Source: an uncultured Planctomycetaceae bacterium (GTDB taxonomy: Bacteria; Planctomycetota; Planctomycetia; Pirellulales; Pirellulaceae). Taken from it: a stretch of 6,049 bases of DNA. The notes beneath the pieces are model-generated. The model worked only from the letters and a program-made list of their open reading frames with translations. It was not told the origin of the DNA and did not search any database. Location: contig CAIXSC010000793.1 of the NCBI GenBank assembly GCA_903921945.1, positions 1 through 6,049 of the forward strand. The letters are read 5' to 3'. Within the stretch, counting starts at the first letter, position 1. Every line of letters begins with the position of its first letter. Positions 1 through 5,352 of this stretch are shown here, piece after piece. Both the position numbers and the translations under genes were made by a program.

Positions 1-388
1 AGCTGGGCGACGAGTTGTTGGTGGATGGGGAATGGGTATCTCCCGAGCGGCCGACCAGTTCCATGATGATCGCGTCGATTTCGGACGCGGAGAAATCCAT
101 ACGTGCGGCGATGAACGCGAAGAGTCGCTTTTCGGCCTCCATCAATTGTCCATCGGAGGCCATGACGCTCAGGGCGTCGCGGAGCAATTCCGCCCGCTCG
201 AAACGCTCCTCGGGAATCTGCAAATGTCCCGGACGTTCCAAGCAGTGATTGACGGCGACAGTGAACTGATGATCGTCCAGCCGCCACTCGCGAGCGCGTT
301 CGGAGAGCAATCGCATTTCGCGCTCTGTAAGCCGGCCGTCGGCCAGCGCCACGGAGAGCAGGTTCTCGAAGCGTTGCATACGATCCAT
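1..388 (-). CDS. TerB-like helical domain protein, N-terminal part (truncated by window edge)
   Basis: Reading the minus strand from the ATG at 388 gives an open frame of 129 codons that runs off the left edge. I see two related helical units. The first (about residues 8-50) contains A-L-A-D-G-R-L-T-E-R-E followed by a leucine-rich helix. The second (about 66-112) contains S-V-M-A-S-D-G-Q-L-M-E-A-E-K-R-L-F. The pattern (A/S)-D-G-x-L-x-x-x-E at the end of an alpha-helix is the hallmark of TerB/TerB-like folds, which can bind metal through these acidic loops. After residue 112 the chain becomes polar (Ser, Thr, Asn, Pro), as in a linker to a further domain outside the window. The upstream ribosome site is only a weak G-run (GGGG about 6 nt before ATG); a second Met at codon 4 is an alternative start. 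TerB-like domains occur in tellurite-resistance and membrane-stress proteins, but the fold alone does not fix a function. It lies 149 bp downstream of the hpf-like gene in the same orientation. Confidence 0.72.
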   Translation of the reverse strand, partial: MDRMQRFENLLSVALADGRLTEREMRLLSERAREWRLDDHQFTVAVNHCLERPGHLQIPEERFERAELLRDALSVMASDGQLMEAEKRLFAFIAARMDFSASEIDAIIMELVGRSGDTHSPSTNNSSPS

Positions 389-460
389 AGCGAAACCCCG
401 GTGAGGACTTCGAGCAGCGACACCGGGGCTAATCGTAGAAGAAACGCGTTCTCAAAGTGA

Positions 461-490
461 GTGGGGCGCGAGAAAACCCGCGCCCGCCAC
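461..490 (-). terminator. Hairpin downstream of the hpf-like gene, weak terminator candidate
   Basis: GGGCGCG (464-470) pairs perfectly with CGCGCCC (479-485) around an 8-nt loop. An outer GTG/CAC pair (461-463 with 488-490) extends it across a 2-nt bulge. It lies about 50 bp beyond the stop of the minus-strand hpf-like gene and about 75 bp before the start of the TerB-like gene. On the minus strand the stem is followed by TCACTTTGAG, which has no real T-run, so it may be a transcript-end stabiliser or chance GC pairing instead of a true intrinsic terminator. Confidence 0.3.
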
Positions 491-537
491 GATTGGATGA
501 CGCCTGCCACGGGCGGATTAACCCGCACCGTTATGGA

Positions 538-888
538 TTACGCCAAGCTCCACGAGTCCTCATGTCGCAATGTGTTCGACGGATGCGCGTCGACAACGCG
601 ATGATGCAGACGAGCGACCGCTCGAGCAGCCCGTTCGGCCGCCTGCGATACGGCGGCCATCAGCGCTTCCGCGCGTTCATTCACCACGACAGTGCCGGCA
701 TGGAGCCGCACCACCAAGCGGCAAGACTTGTCCACGCCGCGGCGATGCCCGTTCTCATCGCCCACGGTGATCGACATGCTCCGCACCAACGGCGCGAAAC
801 GAGACAGTGCCAACCGCACTCGCTCCTGGATTCGCCGCCGCTCAGCCGGAACAAGACGCAGATCTTTGCAGAGGATCGTGACGCTCAT
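538..888 (-). CDS. HPF/RaiA-family (S30EA) ribosome-associated protein, short form
   Basis: This encodes a 116-residue protein resembling ribosome hibernation factors of the HPF/RaiA (sigma-54 modulation/S30EA) family, which bind the 30S subunit in stress or stationary phase and silence or protect ribosomes. It fits the beta-alpha-beta-beta-beta-alpha fold: an N-terminal strand (M-S-V-T-I-L-C-K), a first helix (about residues 13-32), the strand S-M-S-I-T-V-G-D (37-44), a loop G-V-D-K-S-C-R (51-57), strands L-V-V-R-L and T-V-V-V-N (58-70), and a long Arg/Ala-rich C-terminal helix (72-98). The G-x-D-K-x-C-R signature is typical of a divergent HPF branch, seen in planctomycetes as far as I recall. 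It lacks the C-terminal dimerisation domain of long HPF. The start is supported by AAGGAG at 897-902 on the minus strand, 8 nt before the ATG. The same frame stays open far upstream, but that extension is antisense to nhaR and pabA/trpG and is rejected. A gene symbol such as hpf or raiA would be a guess. Confidence 0.78.
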   Translation of the reverse strand: MSVTILCKDLRLVPAERRRIQERVRLALSRFAPLVRSMSITVGDENGHRRGVDKSCRLVVRLHAGTVVVNERAEALMAAVSQAAERAARAVARLHHRVVDAHPSNTLRHEDSWSLA

Positions 889-946
889 CGAACCGTCTCC
901 TTCCCCGAAACTAGACCATGGATGCCAGACAACCCGACCGGGTGAT

Positions 947-995
947 AAGCTGGAGCGAGCGATTCGGAACGGTGCCCGAAAAACCGCTCCAGTTT
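947..995. other. Nested inverted repeat in the hpf-nhaR divergent region
   Basis: An 11-bp outer stem (947-957 with 985-995, one G-T pair; core CTGGAGCG/CGCTCCAG) encloses an inner 5-bp stem TTCGG/CCGAA (963-967 with 976-980) and an 8-nt loop (968-975). It ends about 59 bp upstream of the hpf-like start and about 175 bp upstream of nhaR. It could be a structured 5' leader of the hpf-like mRNA or a protein-binding site. Neither strand has a clear T-run after the stem, so I do not call it a terminator. Confidence 0.4.
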
Positions 996-1063
996 GCCCA
1001 CCACCGGCCGCTCGGCACGTCGCCGAACGTTGTCGACAAAGATTTCTACGCATCGGCCCTCGG

Positions 1064-1078
1064 ATTGGCGAATCCAAT
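1064..1078. promoter_or_regulatory. LysR-type operator candidate (T-N11-A palindrome)
   Basis: The dyad ATTGG-CGAAT-CCAAT contains T at 1065 and A at 1077, separated by 11 bases, which is the canonical LysR-family recognition pattern. An overlapping perfect repeat GGATT-GGCG-AATCC spans 1062-1075. It lies about 93 bp upstream of the nhaR start, inside a region divergent from the hpf-like gene. That is the usual location for autoregulation and for control of a divergent target. An AT-rich stretch (about 1095-1111, AAAAAATTAATAT) lies between it and nhaR and could hold the promoter. No -35/-10 pair is convincing. Confidence 0.42.
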
Positions 1079-1170
1079 GTATGTATCCTAAACATCGAAA
1101 AAATTAATATGCTTTCGACGGCGAACAACAGTGGTCGCGGGACCGTAAGCGACGGCGGGAGGAACGTCAA

Positions 1171-2088
1171 ATGGATTGGGTGAACTACCATCATCTTCTG
1201 TATTTCTGGGTTGTGGCCCGCGAAGGCAGCGTGGCCCGCGCGTGCGACGAACTGCAGCTTTCGCAGCCCACGATCAGCGGTCAACTGGCGCGGCTTGAGA
1301 AGAGTATGCGGTGCAAACTGTTCCGCCGCGTGGGGCGGGGGTTGGAACTGACTGAAGAGGGCAAGCTGCTGTTTCGGTACGCGGACGAGATCTTCACCAT
1401 CGGCCGGGAGATGGTGGAGGCGATGCGGGGCCGGTCGACAGGCCGGCCGCTGCGGTTCGCGGCGGGCGCGGCCGACGTGTTGCCGAAACTGGTCGTCTAT
1501 CGGCTGCTCGAACCGGCCTGTTCGCTGGACCAGCCGATCAGTCTCTTCTGCCAGGAAGGGAAACTCGATTCGCTGCTCGCGGACTTGGCGATGTTCAATC
1601 TGGATGTCGTCATTTCCGAGACGCCGGCGGGTCCGCAGACGCGAACCCGTGTATTCAACCATCTGCTGGGTTCGTGTGGCGTCGCGGTCTACGGGGCGAA
1701 GGCGTTGGCCGAGCGGTTTCGACCGGGGTTCCCGCAGTCGCTCGCCGAGGCTCCTTGGCTGTTGCCCACCGCCGGCTCGACCTTGCGCCGCGACTTCGAT
1801 CGGTGGTTCGACACGCTTGATATGCACCCGCGGATCTTCGGCGAATTCGCGGACAGCGGTTTGATGAAGGCGTTTGGCCAAGCGGGGATGGGCGTGTTTC
1901 CCGCGCCGGTGGCGATCGACTGCGAAATCCGGCGGCAGTACGAAGTCGAGTGCTTGGGCCGCATCGAAGACATTCGCTTCCACTGTTACGCGATTACGGT
2001 TGAGCGGCGTCTCAAGCACCCGGCGGTGCTCGCGATTTCCAAAACAGCCCGAGGGACGCTGTTCCCGTCCTCCAAAGGAGCCGAATGA
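1171..2088 (+). CDS. nhaR: NhaR-like LysR-family transcriptional regulator
   Basis: The 305-residue product matches E. coli NhaR (about 301 residues) along its length. NhaR is a LysR-type activator that responds to Na+ and, in E. coli, switches on the nhaA Na+/H+ antiporter. The N-terminus N-Y-H-H-L-L-Y-F-W (5-13) corresponds to N-Y-N-H-L-Y-Y-F-W. The helix-turn-helix covers about 19-49 (E-G-S-V-A-R-A, then S-Q-P-T-I-S-G-Q-L). It is followed by L-F-R-R-V-G-R-G-L-E-L (50-60) and R-Y-A-D-E-I-F (69-75). The effector-binding part keeps NhaR-like blocks: C-G-V-A-V-Y (169-174), L-L-P-T-A-G-S-T-L-R-R (197-207), F-G-E-F-A-D-S-G-L-M-K-A-F (223-235), G-R-I-E-D-I (263-268) and K-H-P-A-V (282-286). GGGAGG at 1157-1162, 8 nt before ATG, supports the start. 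No antiporter gene is in the window, so its target is unknown; the T-N11-A site upstream suggests autoregulation or control of the divergent hpf-like gene. Confidence 0.93.
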   Translation: MDWVNYHHLLYFWVVAREGSVARACDELQLSQPTISGQLARLEKSMRCKLFRRVGRGLELTEEGKLLFRYADEIFTIGREMVEAMRGRSTGRPLRFAAGAADVLPKLVVYRLLEPACSLDQPISLFCQEGKLDSLLADLAMFNLDVVISETPAGPQTRTRVFNHLLGSCGVAVYGAKALAERFRPGFPQSLAEAPWLLPTAGSTLRRDFDRWFDTLDMHPRIFGEFADSGLMKAFGQAGMGVFPAPVAIDCEIRRQYEVECLGRIEDIRFHCYAITVERRLKHPAVLAISKTARGTLFPSSKGAE

Positions 2089-2246
2089 ACGCCTTGCCGC
2101 TCGCGGGACTAGCGTCTGTCCGCGACGCCTTCGCGTCAAGCAACAGCGATCCGAAGACCCGGATGCCCCGCCATCGCCCTCCTCCCGCCCTTTGCTCGGT
2201 CCGGCGTGCCGGGCTAAACTTCTCGCATGATTTTGATCATCGATAA
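2085..2246 (+). CDS. Possible small ORF bridging nhaR and pabA/trpG
   Basis: An ATG at 2085 overlaps the nhaR stop (ATGA). AAAGGAG at 2074-2080 lies a few nt before it, which is one of the best Shine-Dalgarno matches in the window. The frame runs 53 codons (starting M-N-A-L-P-L-A-G-L-A, then Pro/Arg-rich) and stops with TAA at 2244-2246, about 20 nt inside pabA/trpG in another frame. I recognise no domain, and the composition (R-P-P-P, few hydrophobics after residue 12) does not look like a folded protein. The amidotransferase start itself has no visible Shine-Dalgarno. Translation of this ORF could therefore carry ribosomes across the 138-bp gap and couple the two genes. It could equally be a chance frame. 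Confidence 0.3.
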   Translation: MNALPLAGLASVRDAFASSNSDPKTRMPRHRPPPALCSVRRAGLNFSHDFDHR

Positions 2247-2820
2247 CTACGATTCGTTCACGTACAACTTGGTGCAGCGACTGGGCGAGATTGATTCGGG
2301 GCTGGAGATCGAAGTCCACCGCAATGATCGGATTACGTTGGACGAGATCGCGAGTCGCCGGCCGTCGCACCTGATTGTGTCGCCGGGGCCATGCACGCCG
2401 TCCGAGGCTGGAGTTTCGGTGGCGTGCATTCAGCGGTTCGCGGGGCAACTGCCAATTCTTGGCGTCTGTTTGGGGCATCAGTCGATCGGGCAGGCCACGG
2501 GCGGTGTGATTGTCCGAGCCAAGCGACTCATGCACGGCAAGACCGACCGCATCCACCATGACGGGCAGGGGCTCTTCGCCGGCTTGCCGAATCCGTTCAT
2601 CGCGACCCGCTATCACAGTTTGGTGATCCGGCCCGATACGCTTCATCCGGACTTCGACGTGACCGCTTGGTCGGACGCGCCGGACGGTTCGCGCGAAATC
2701 ATGGGCATTCGCCATCGTCGTTATCCGCTCGAGGGCGTCCAGTTCCACCCGGAGAGTTTCCTTACCGTGAATGGCCCGGAAATGCTCAAACGGTTCCTCG
2801 CGATGACGGTCGCGCCATGA
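2227..2820 (+). CDS. pabA/trpG: Glutamine amidotransferase, aminodeoxychorismate/anthranilate synthase component II (PabA/TrpG)
   Basis: This is a complete 197-residue class I glutamine amidotransferase. It hydrolyses glutamine and passes ammonia to a chorismate-using partner, making 4-amino-4-deoxychorismate (PabB, folate) or anthranilate (TrpE, tryptophan). The N-terminal signature I-I-D-N-Y-D-S-F-T-Y-N-L covers 4-15. The oxyanion strand S-P-G-P-C is at 52-56. The nucleophile Cys81 lies in G-V-C-L-G-H-Q (79-85). R-Y-H-S-L (128-132) is family-typical, and the catalytic His174 and Glu176 lie in Q-F-H-P-E-S (172-177). All catalytic residues are present and the length is normal. No pabB or trpE lies in the window, so I cannot separate PabA from TrpG; one protein often serves both partners. 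The ATG at 2227 starts exactly at the family N-terminus, but no Shine-Dalgarno precedes it, so it may be leaderless or coupled to the ORF at 2085. Its stop overlaps the moeA start by 4 bp. Confidence 0.95.
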   Translation: MILIIDNYDSFTYNLVQRLGEIDSGLEIEVHRNDRITLDEIASRRPSHLIVSPGPCTPSEAGVSVACIQRFAGQLPILGVCLGHQSIGQATGGVIVRAKRLMHGKTDRIHHDGQGLFAGLPNPFIATRYHSLVIRPDTLHPDFDVTAWSDAPDGSREIMGIRHRRYPLEGVQFHPESFLTVNGPEMLKRFLAMTVAP

Positions 2821-4277
2821 TGTTGACGGTTGACGACGCACTCGCCCGCGTGCTCGAAGCCACGCCGCGGCTGCCCGATCAATTGGTGCCCGTGGAACAG
2901 GCGGCCGGTCGAGTGTTGACCGAGTCGATTGCTAGCGACATCGATTCGCCGCCGTACGACAAGAGCGTGGTCGATGGCTTTGCGTTGCGAGCGGCCGATG
3001 TCGCGGCGGGAATCCGCGAGTTTCGCGTGACCGGCGAGGTGACGGCGGGCGACTGGCCGCGCATGCCAGTTGAACCAGGTGCGGCCATTCGCATCATGAC
3101 CGGCGCCCCGATGCCCGAGGGTGCCGACGCGGTCGTCATGATCGAGCATACGGACGCCGGCATGCCCGCACAGCCGGATAAGCATTCGAACACGGCGGAT
3201 GCGTTGAGGCCGGCGGACATGGCGAGTGCCGCGAGTGCGGCGAGTGGGGTGGATGCGCCGAGGCCAGCGGATGGGGCGAGTGCCGCAGGTGCCGCAGGTG
3301 CCGCGAGTGCGGCGAGTGGGGTGAACGCGGCGGATCGGTGGGCTCCGCGAGCGGTCGTGCGGTTGGATGGCCGGCCGGTGGTGGCCGGGCAGAACAGGAT
3401 GCGGCGAGCGGCGTCGTTGGCGTTCGGCAGCGTGGTCTTGGAGGCAGGGCGGTTGATTCGGCCGATTGAGGTGGGGCTATTGAGCGAAGTGGGCTGCGTT
3501 GAGGTGCGTGTGGTGCCGCGGCCGCGGGTCGCTGTGTTGTCAACCGGCAATGAATTGGTGCCGCCGAGCATCGTGCCGACGCGCGGGCAGATTCGCAACA
3601 GCAACGGCCCGATGTTGGCGGCGCTGGCCGAGCAGGCCGGGGCGATGGCGGTCCCGCTGGGGATTGCGCGGGACGACCGACAGTCGTTGCGGCAGCGAAT
3701 GCTGGCGGGGTTGGAAGCGGACGTCCTGGTGCTTTCAGGCGGAGTCTCGGCGGGCGCGCTCGACTTGGTTCCATCGGTTCTCGAAGAGCTTGGCGTGGTT
3801 CCGCGTTTCCATCAAGTACGTTTACGGCCTGGCAAGCCGCTTTGGTTTGGTGTGCGGTCCGTCGCGGGCCGCAGCACTCTGGTGTTCGGCTTGCCTGGCA
3901 ACCCTGTGAGCAGCCTTGTGTGCTGGAACCTGTTCGTGCGGCCGGCGTTGGAACAGATGCAAGGGCGGCCGGCTGACGGATTGGCGTCGGCGCGGGGTTG
4001 GCTGGAGTCGCCGCGTTCGTATCGCGGCGATCGGCCGACCTATTGGCCAGCCGTGCTCCTGCCGCGTGGGAATGATGTTGTCCGTCAGGAGTCGGGGCGT
4101 TCAGCGACAGACGTTCCCGCAGCTTGCGGCCCCGATGATCGGCCGCGAATCCGGTTGCTCGATTGGCAAGGCAGCGCCGACTTGCGGACGCTTGCGGACG
4201 CCAACTGTCTCGCGTTTTTCCCGCCAGGCAATCGTGAATACACCCCTGACGATCCGATTGACGTCCGTCTGCTGTAA
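2817..4277 (+). CDS. moeA: Molybdopterin molybdenumtransferase MoeA with a repeat-built insertion
   Basis: MoeA inserts molybdenum from molybdate into adenylylated molybdopterin, the final step of molybdenum cofactor synthesis. The ATG at 2817 overlaps the pabA/trpG stop (ATGA) and gives 486 residues; the adjacent ATG at 2820 is equally possible. The frame is open further upstream but that is antisense-free overlap with pabA/trpG and is not the start. Family motifs in order: P-P-Y-D-K-S-V-V-D-G-F-A (45-56, Asp53 matching E. coli Asp59), R-I-M-T-G-A-P-M-P (92-100), S-T-G-N-E-L (242-247), I-A-R-D-D (283-287), L-S-G-G-V-S-A-G-A-L-D (306-316), R-P-G-K-P (337-341) and G-L-P-G-N-P-V-S (358-365). 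The C-terminal domain IV is present (about 395-486, with S-A-D-L-R-T-L-A-D-A-N). E. coli MoeA has about 411 residues; much of the excess is an Ala/Ser/Gly/Pro-rich segment at about 114-176. The acidic residue E. coli carries after R-R-R-G-E (Asp142) has no obvious counterpart here (R-R-A-A-S, 196-200). Confidence 0.95.
   Translation: MMLTVDDALARVLEATPRLPDQLVPVEQAAGRVLTESIASDIDSPPYDKSVVDGFALRAADVAAGIREFRVTGEVTAGDWPRMPVEPGAAIRIMTGAPMPEGADAVVMIEHTDAGMPAQPDKHSNTADALRPADMASAASAASGVDAPRPADGASAAGAAGAASAASGVNAADRWAPRAVVRLDGRPVVAGQNRMRRAASLAFGSVVLEAGRLIRPIEVGLLSEVGCVEVRVVPRPRVAVLSTGNELVPPSIVPTRGQIRNSNGPMLAALAEQAGAMAVPLGIARDDRQSLRQRMLAGLEADVLVLSGGVSAGALDLVPSVLEELGVVPRFHQVRLRPGKPLWFGVRSVAGRSTLVFGLPGNPVSSLVCWNLFVRPALEQMQGRPADGLASARGWLESPRSYRGDRPTYWPAVLLPRGNDVVRQESGRSATDVPAACGPDDRPRIRLLDWQGSADLRTLADANCLAFFPPGNREYTPDDPIDVRLL
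3198..3323 (+). repeat. Imperfect in-frame minisatellite inside moeA
   Basis: Two consecutive units start with GATGCG(T/C)(T/C)GAGGCC and end with the identical 21-bp GCGAGTGCGGCGAGTGGG-GTG. The first is 54 bp (3198-3251) and the second 72 bp (3252-3323). The second is longer by 18 bp, namely two direct copies of the 9-mer GCCGCAGGT. Every length is a multiple of 3, so the frame is kept. The encoded units are D-A-L-R-P-A-D-M-A-S-A-A-S-A-A-S-G-V, then D-A-P-R-P-A-D-G with a longer Ala/Gly/Ser tail. A low-complexity, probably disordered loop results, located between the MoeA motifs M-I-E-H-T-D and V-V-R-L-D-G. Confidence 0.85.
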
Positions 4278-4354
4278 CAGTTCACGCTACAACCGCTTGC
4301 GCCTCGGAAAGCCCGAACAGTCGTGGTGCCTACCTCGCTAGCGTAGTCCCATCT

Positions 4355-4434
4355 GTATGACGGACAACGTGTCCGTCTGTTCGTACGACAGACATCTCGA
4401 CCGTCTTTTCGTACGACGGACATCTTGTCCGTCG
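4355..4434 (+). repeat. Three tandem copies of a palindromic repeat at an exact 28-bp period
   Basis: Copies begin at 4355, 4383 and 4411. The core of the third is C-GACGGACA-TCT-TGTCCGTC-G, preceded by GTA, so 9-bp arms flank a 3-nt centre (4414-4422 with 4426-4434). The first has intact 8-bp arms but a different centre (ACG). The second differs from the third at 3 of 23 positions and its arms no longer pair. The linkers between copies are T-rich and alike (TGTTC and TTTTC). The cluster begins about 78 bp after the moeA stop. Confidence 0.85.
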
Positions 4435-4496
4435 ACTCCGGGACCGGCGCGGTATAGGAGCCACACAGCCACGCAGGACCGCATACGACATGCTCG

Positions 4497-4520
4497 CGAC
4501 GGACAAGATGTCCGTCGTAC
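4497..4520 (-). repeat. Inverted copy of the palindromic repeat
   Basis: This is an exact 24-base reverse complement of the copy at 4411-4434, 62 bp downstream of it. On its own strand it is also preceded by a T-rich stretch (GTCTTCTT), as are the plus-strand copies. Together with the copies on either side it could form hairpins with loops of about 50-60 nt in RNA or single-stranded DNA. Confidence 0.9.
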
Positions 4521-4569
4521 AAGAAGACTTTCACGCCGTTTTTGCCCCATGATCGTCGACTCCTGTTTT

Positions 4570-4593
4570 GTACGACGGACATCTTGTCCGTCG
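4570..4593 (+). repeat. Direct copy of the palindromic repeat
   Basis: This is identical over 24 bases to the copy at 4411-4434, with 9-bp arms CGACGGACA/TGTCCGTCG around TCT. It is preceded by GTTTT, matching the T-rich context of the other copies, and separated by 49 bp of unrelated sequence from the inverted copy. Confidence 0.9.
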
Positions 4594-4663
4594 AACGATG
4601 AGGATCCATAAGAGCCGGACAGGTCGTTCGCTACTGGTGGTGTGGTAACACCGGATGACCGCC

Positions 4664-4695
4664 TTTTTTTCGTGTGTTTCGTGTGTTCCGTGGTT
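4664..4695. repeat. T-run followed by 9-bp-periodic TTCGTGTGT tract
   Basis: Seven T residues (4664-4670) lead into near-tandem 9-mers TTCGTGTGT, TTCGTGTGT and TCCGTGGTT, followed by pyrimidine-rich sequence. The minus-strand translation is N-H-G-T-H-E-T-H-E-K-K, a motif I recall from many spurious short ORFs in planctomycete-type genomes. A dispersed non-coding repeat is therefore more likely than a gene. Confidence 0.55.
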
Positions 4696-4961
4696 CCTTC
4701 TCTCTGGGTTCTTGGTTTCCCTTCGTTCTGAATGTGTGGTGGTTCCCTGTTTTCCGTCTTGGACCGCTCCGGGGTCGAACGTTTGTGTATTCGCGACCTT
4801 TGGGGCTATGACGGTCAGCGGATTGGTTCGCGACGTTTCCGCCGGCGAGCGATCGCGGGATTTGGCACCAGGCGACCACAGCGAGTCGTCCTGGTCGGCG
4901 GGGAACGCTGGCAGCGGTCTCTTGCTGAAATCCGACAACGTTCTCCATCGAGTCGACTTCG

Positions 4962-5005
4962 CCATCGTGCATGCCATCGTGCATACCATCGTGCATGCCA
5001 TCGTG
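4962..5005. repeat. 12-bp tandem repeat, about 3.7 copies
   Basis: CCATCGTGCATG, CCATCGTGCATA, CCATCGTGCATG and CCATCGTG follow one another without gaps. The unit is a multiple of 3. On the minus strand it would read M-H-D-G repeats and on the plus strand I-V-H-A. Neither surrounding frame looks coding, so this is most simply a short microsatellite. Confidence 0.9.
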
Positions 5006-5082
5006 AGCGGCATAGTCTTCGCCGAACGTCGAACTGCATCAGTACGCAACTTGGAAACCGATCGCGGCCGGCCCGGCCACCC

Positions 5083-5108
5083 GGTGCCAGGTCGCGCGAC
5101 TGGGCACC
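5083..5108. repeat. 26-bp near-perfect palindrome
   Basis: GGTGCC (5083-5088) pairs with GGCACC (5103-5108), and the centre GTCGC-GCGAC (5091-5100) is a perfect palindrome. Only one mismatch (5089/5102) and one G-T pair (5090/5101) interrupt the whole element. It may be a dispersed repeat or a protein-binding site. Confidence 0.6.
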
Positions 5109-5352
5109 CCGCCAAGCTGGCCTGATACGAGTGCGCCATGGACATGCAGCCTCCGTCCAATGCATGGCTGTGGAAACAGGATCGAGCAGATGCGTAGTAT
5201 CCGACAACGGGGCAACATGGGGTGTCGACTGATCGAGCGGCGGCGGGACCACTGAGAAAAAAGCGTTAGACTGTCCTACGCGGATTGCCATTTGATCGGG
5301 GGTAGTTTTTCGGCTCTGGTTTCCGTTTTTTGGTCTCCGAATTGGCCGCCCA

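Noticed and set aside
2124..2137. Terminator after nhaR (GACGC-CTTC-GCGTC hairpin)
   Set aside because: The stem has only 5 bp and no T-run follows; the nhaR-pabA/trpG gap looks read-through.
889..2841. Very long minus-strand open frame continuous with the hpf-like gene (767 codons in total)
   Set aside because: It is antisense to clearly homologous nhaR and pabA/trpG, its translation is Arg/Pro/Gln/His-rich without domains, and a strong ribosome site marks the real hpf-like start at 888. GC-rich codon bias creates such shadow frames.
4181..4200. Exact 10-bp tandem duplication CTTGCGGACG in moeA as a frameshift
   Set aside because: The encoded D-L-R-T-L-A-D-A-N matches the expected MoeA C-terminal motif and the protein continues normally to its end, so the duplication is coincidental codon similarity.
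4355..4593. CRISPR array
   Set aside because: The period of the first three copies is 28 bp with only 4-5-bp T-rich linkers, so there are no spacers. One copy is inverted, later spacings are irregular (62 and 49 bp), and no cas gene is present.
4655..5125. Plus- and minus-strand ORFs over the repeat tract (for example 156 and 121 codons)
   Set aside because: They are made of the repeat translations, have no ribosome site, no recognisable domain, and overlap each other in several frames.
5138..5197. 19-codon ORF starting M-D-M-Q-P-P
   Set aside because: No clear ribosome site, no family resemblance, and a length easily reached by chance.
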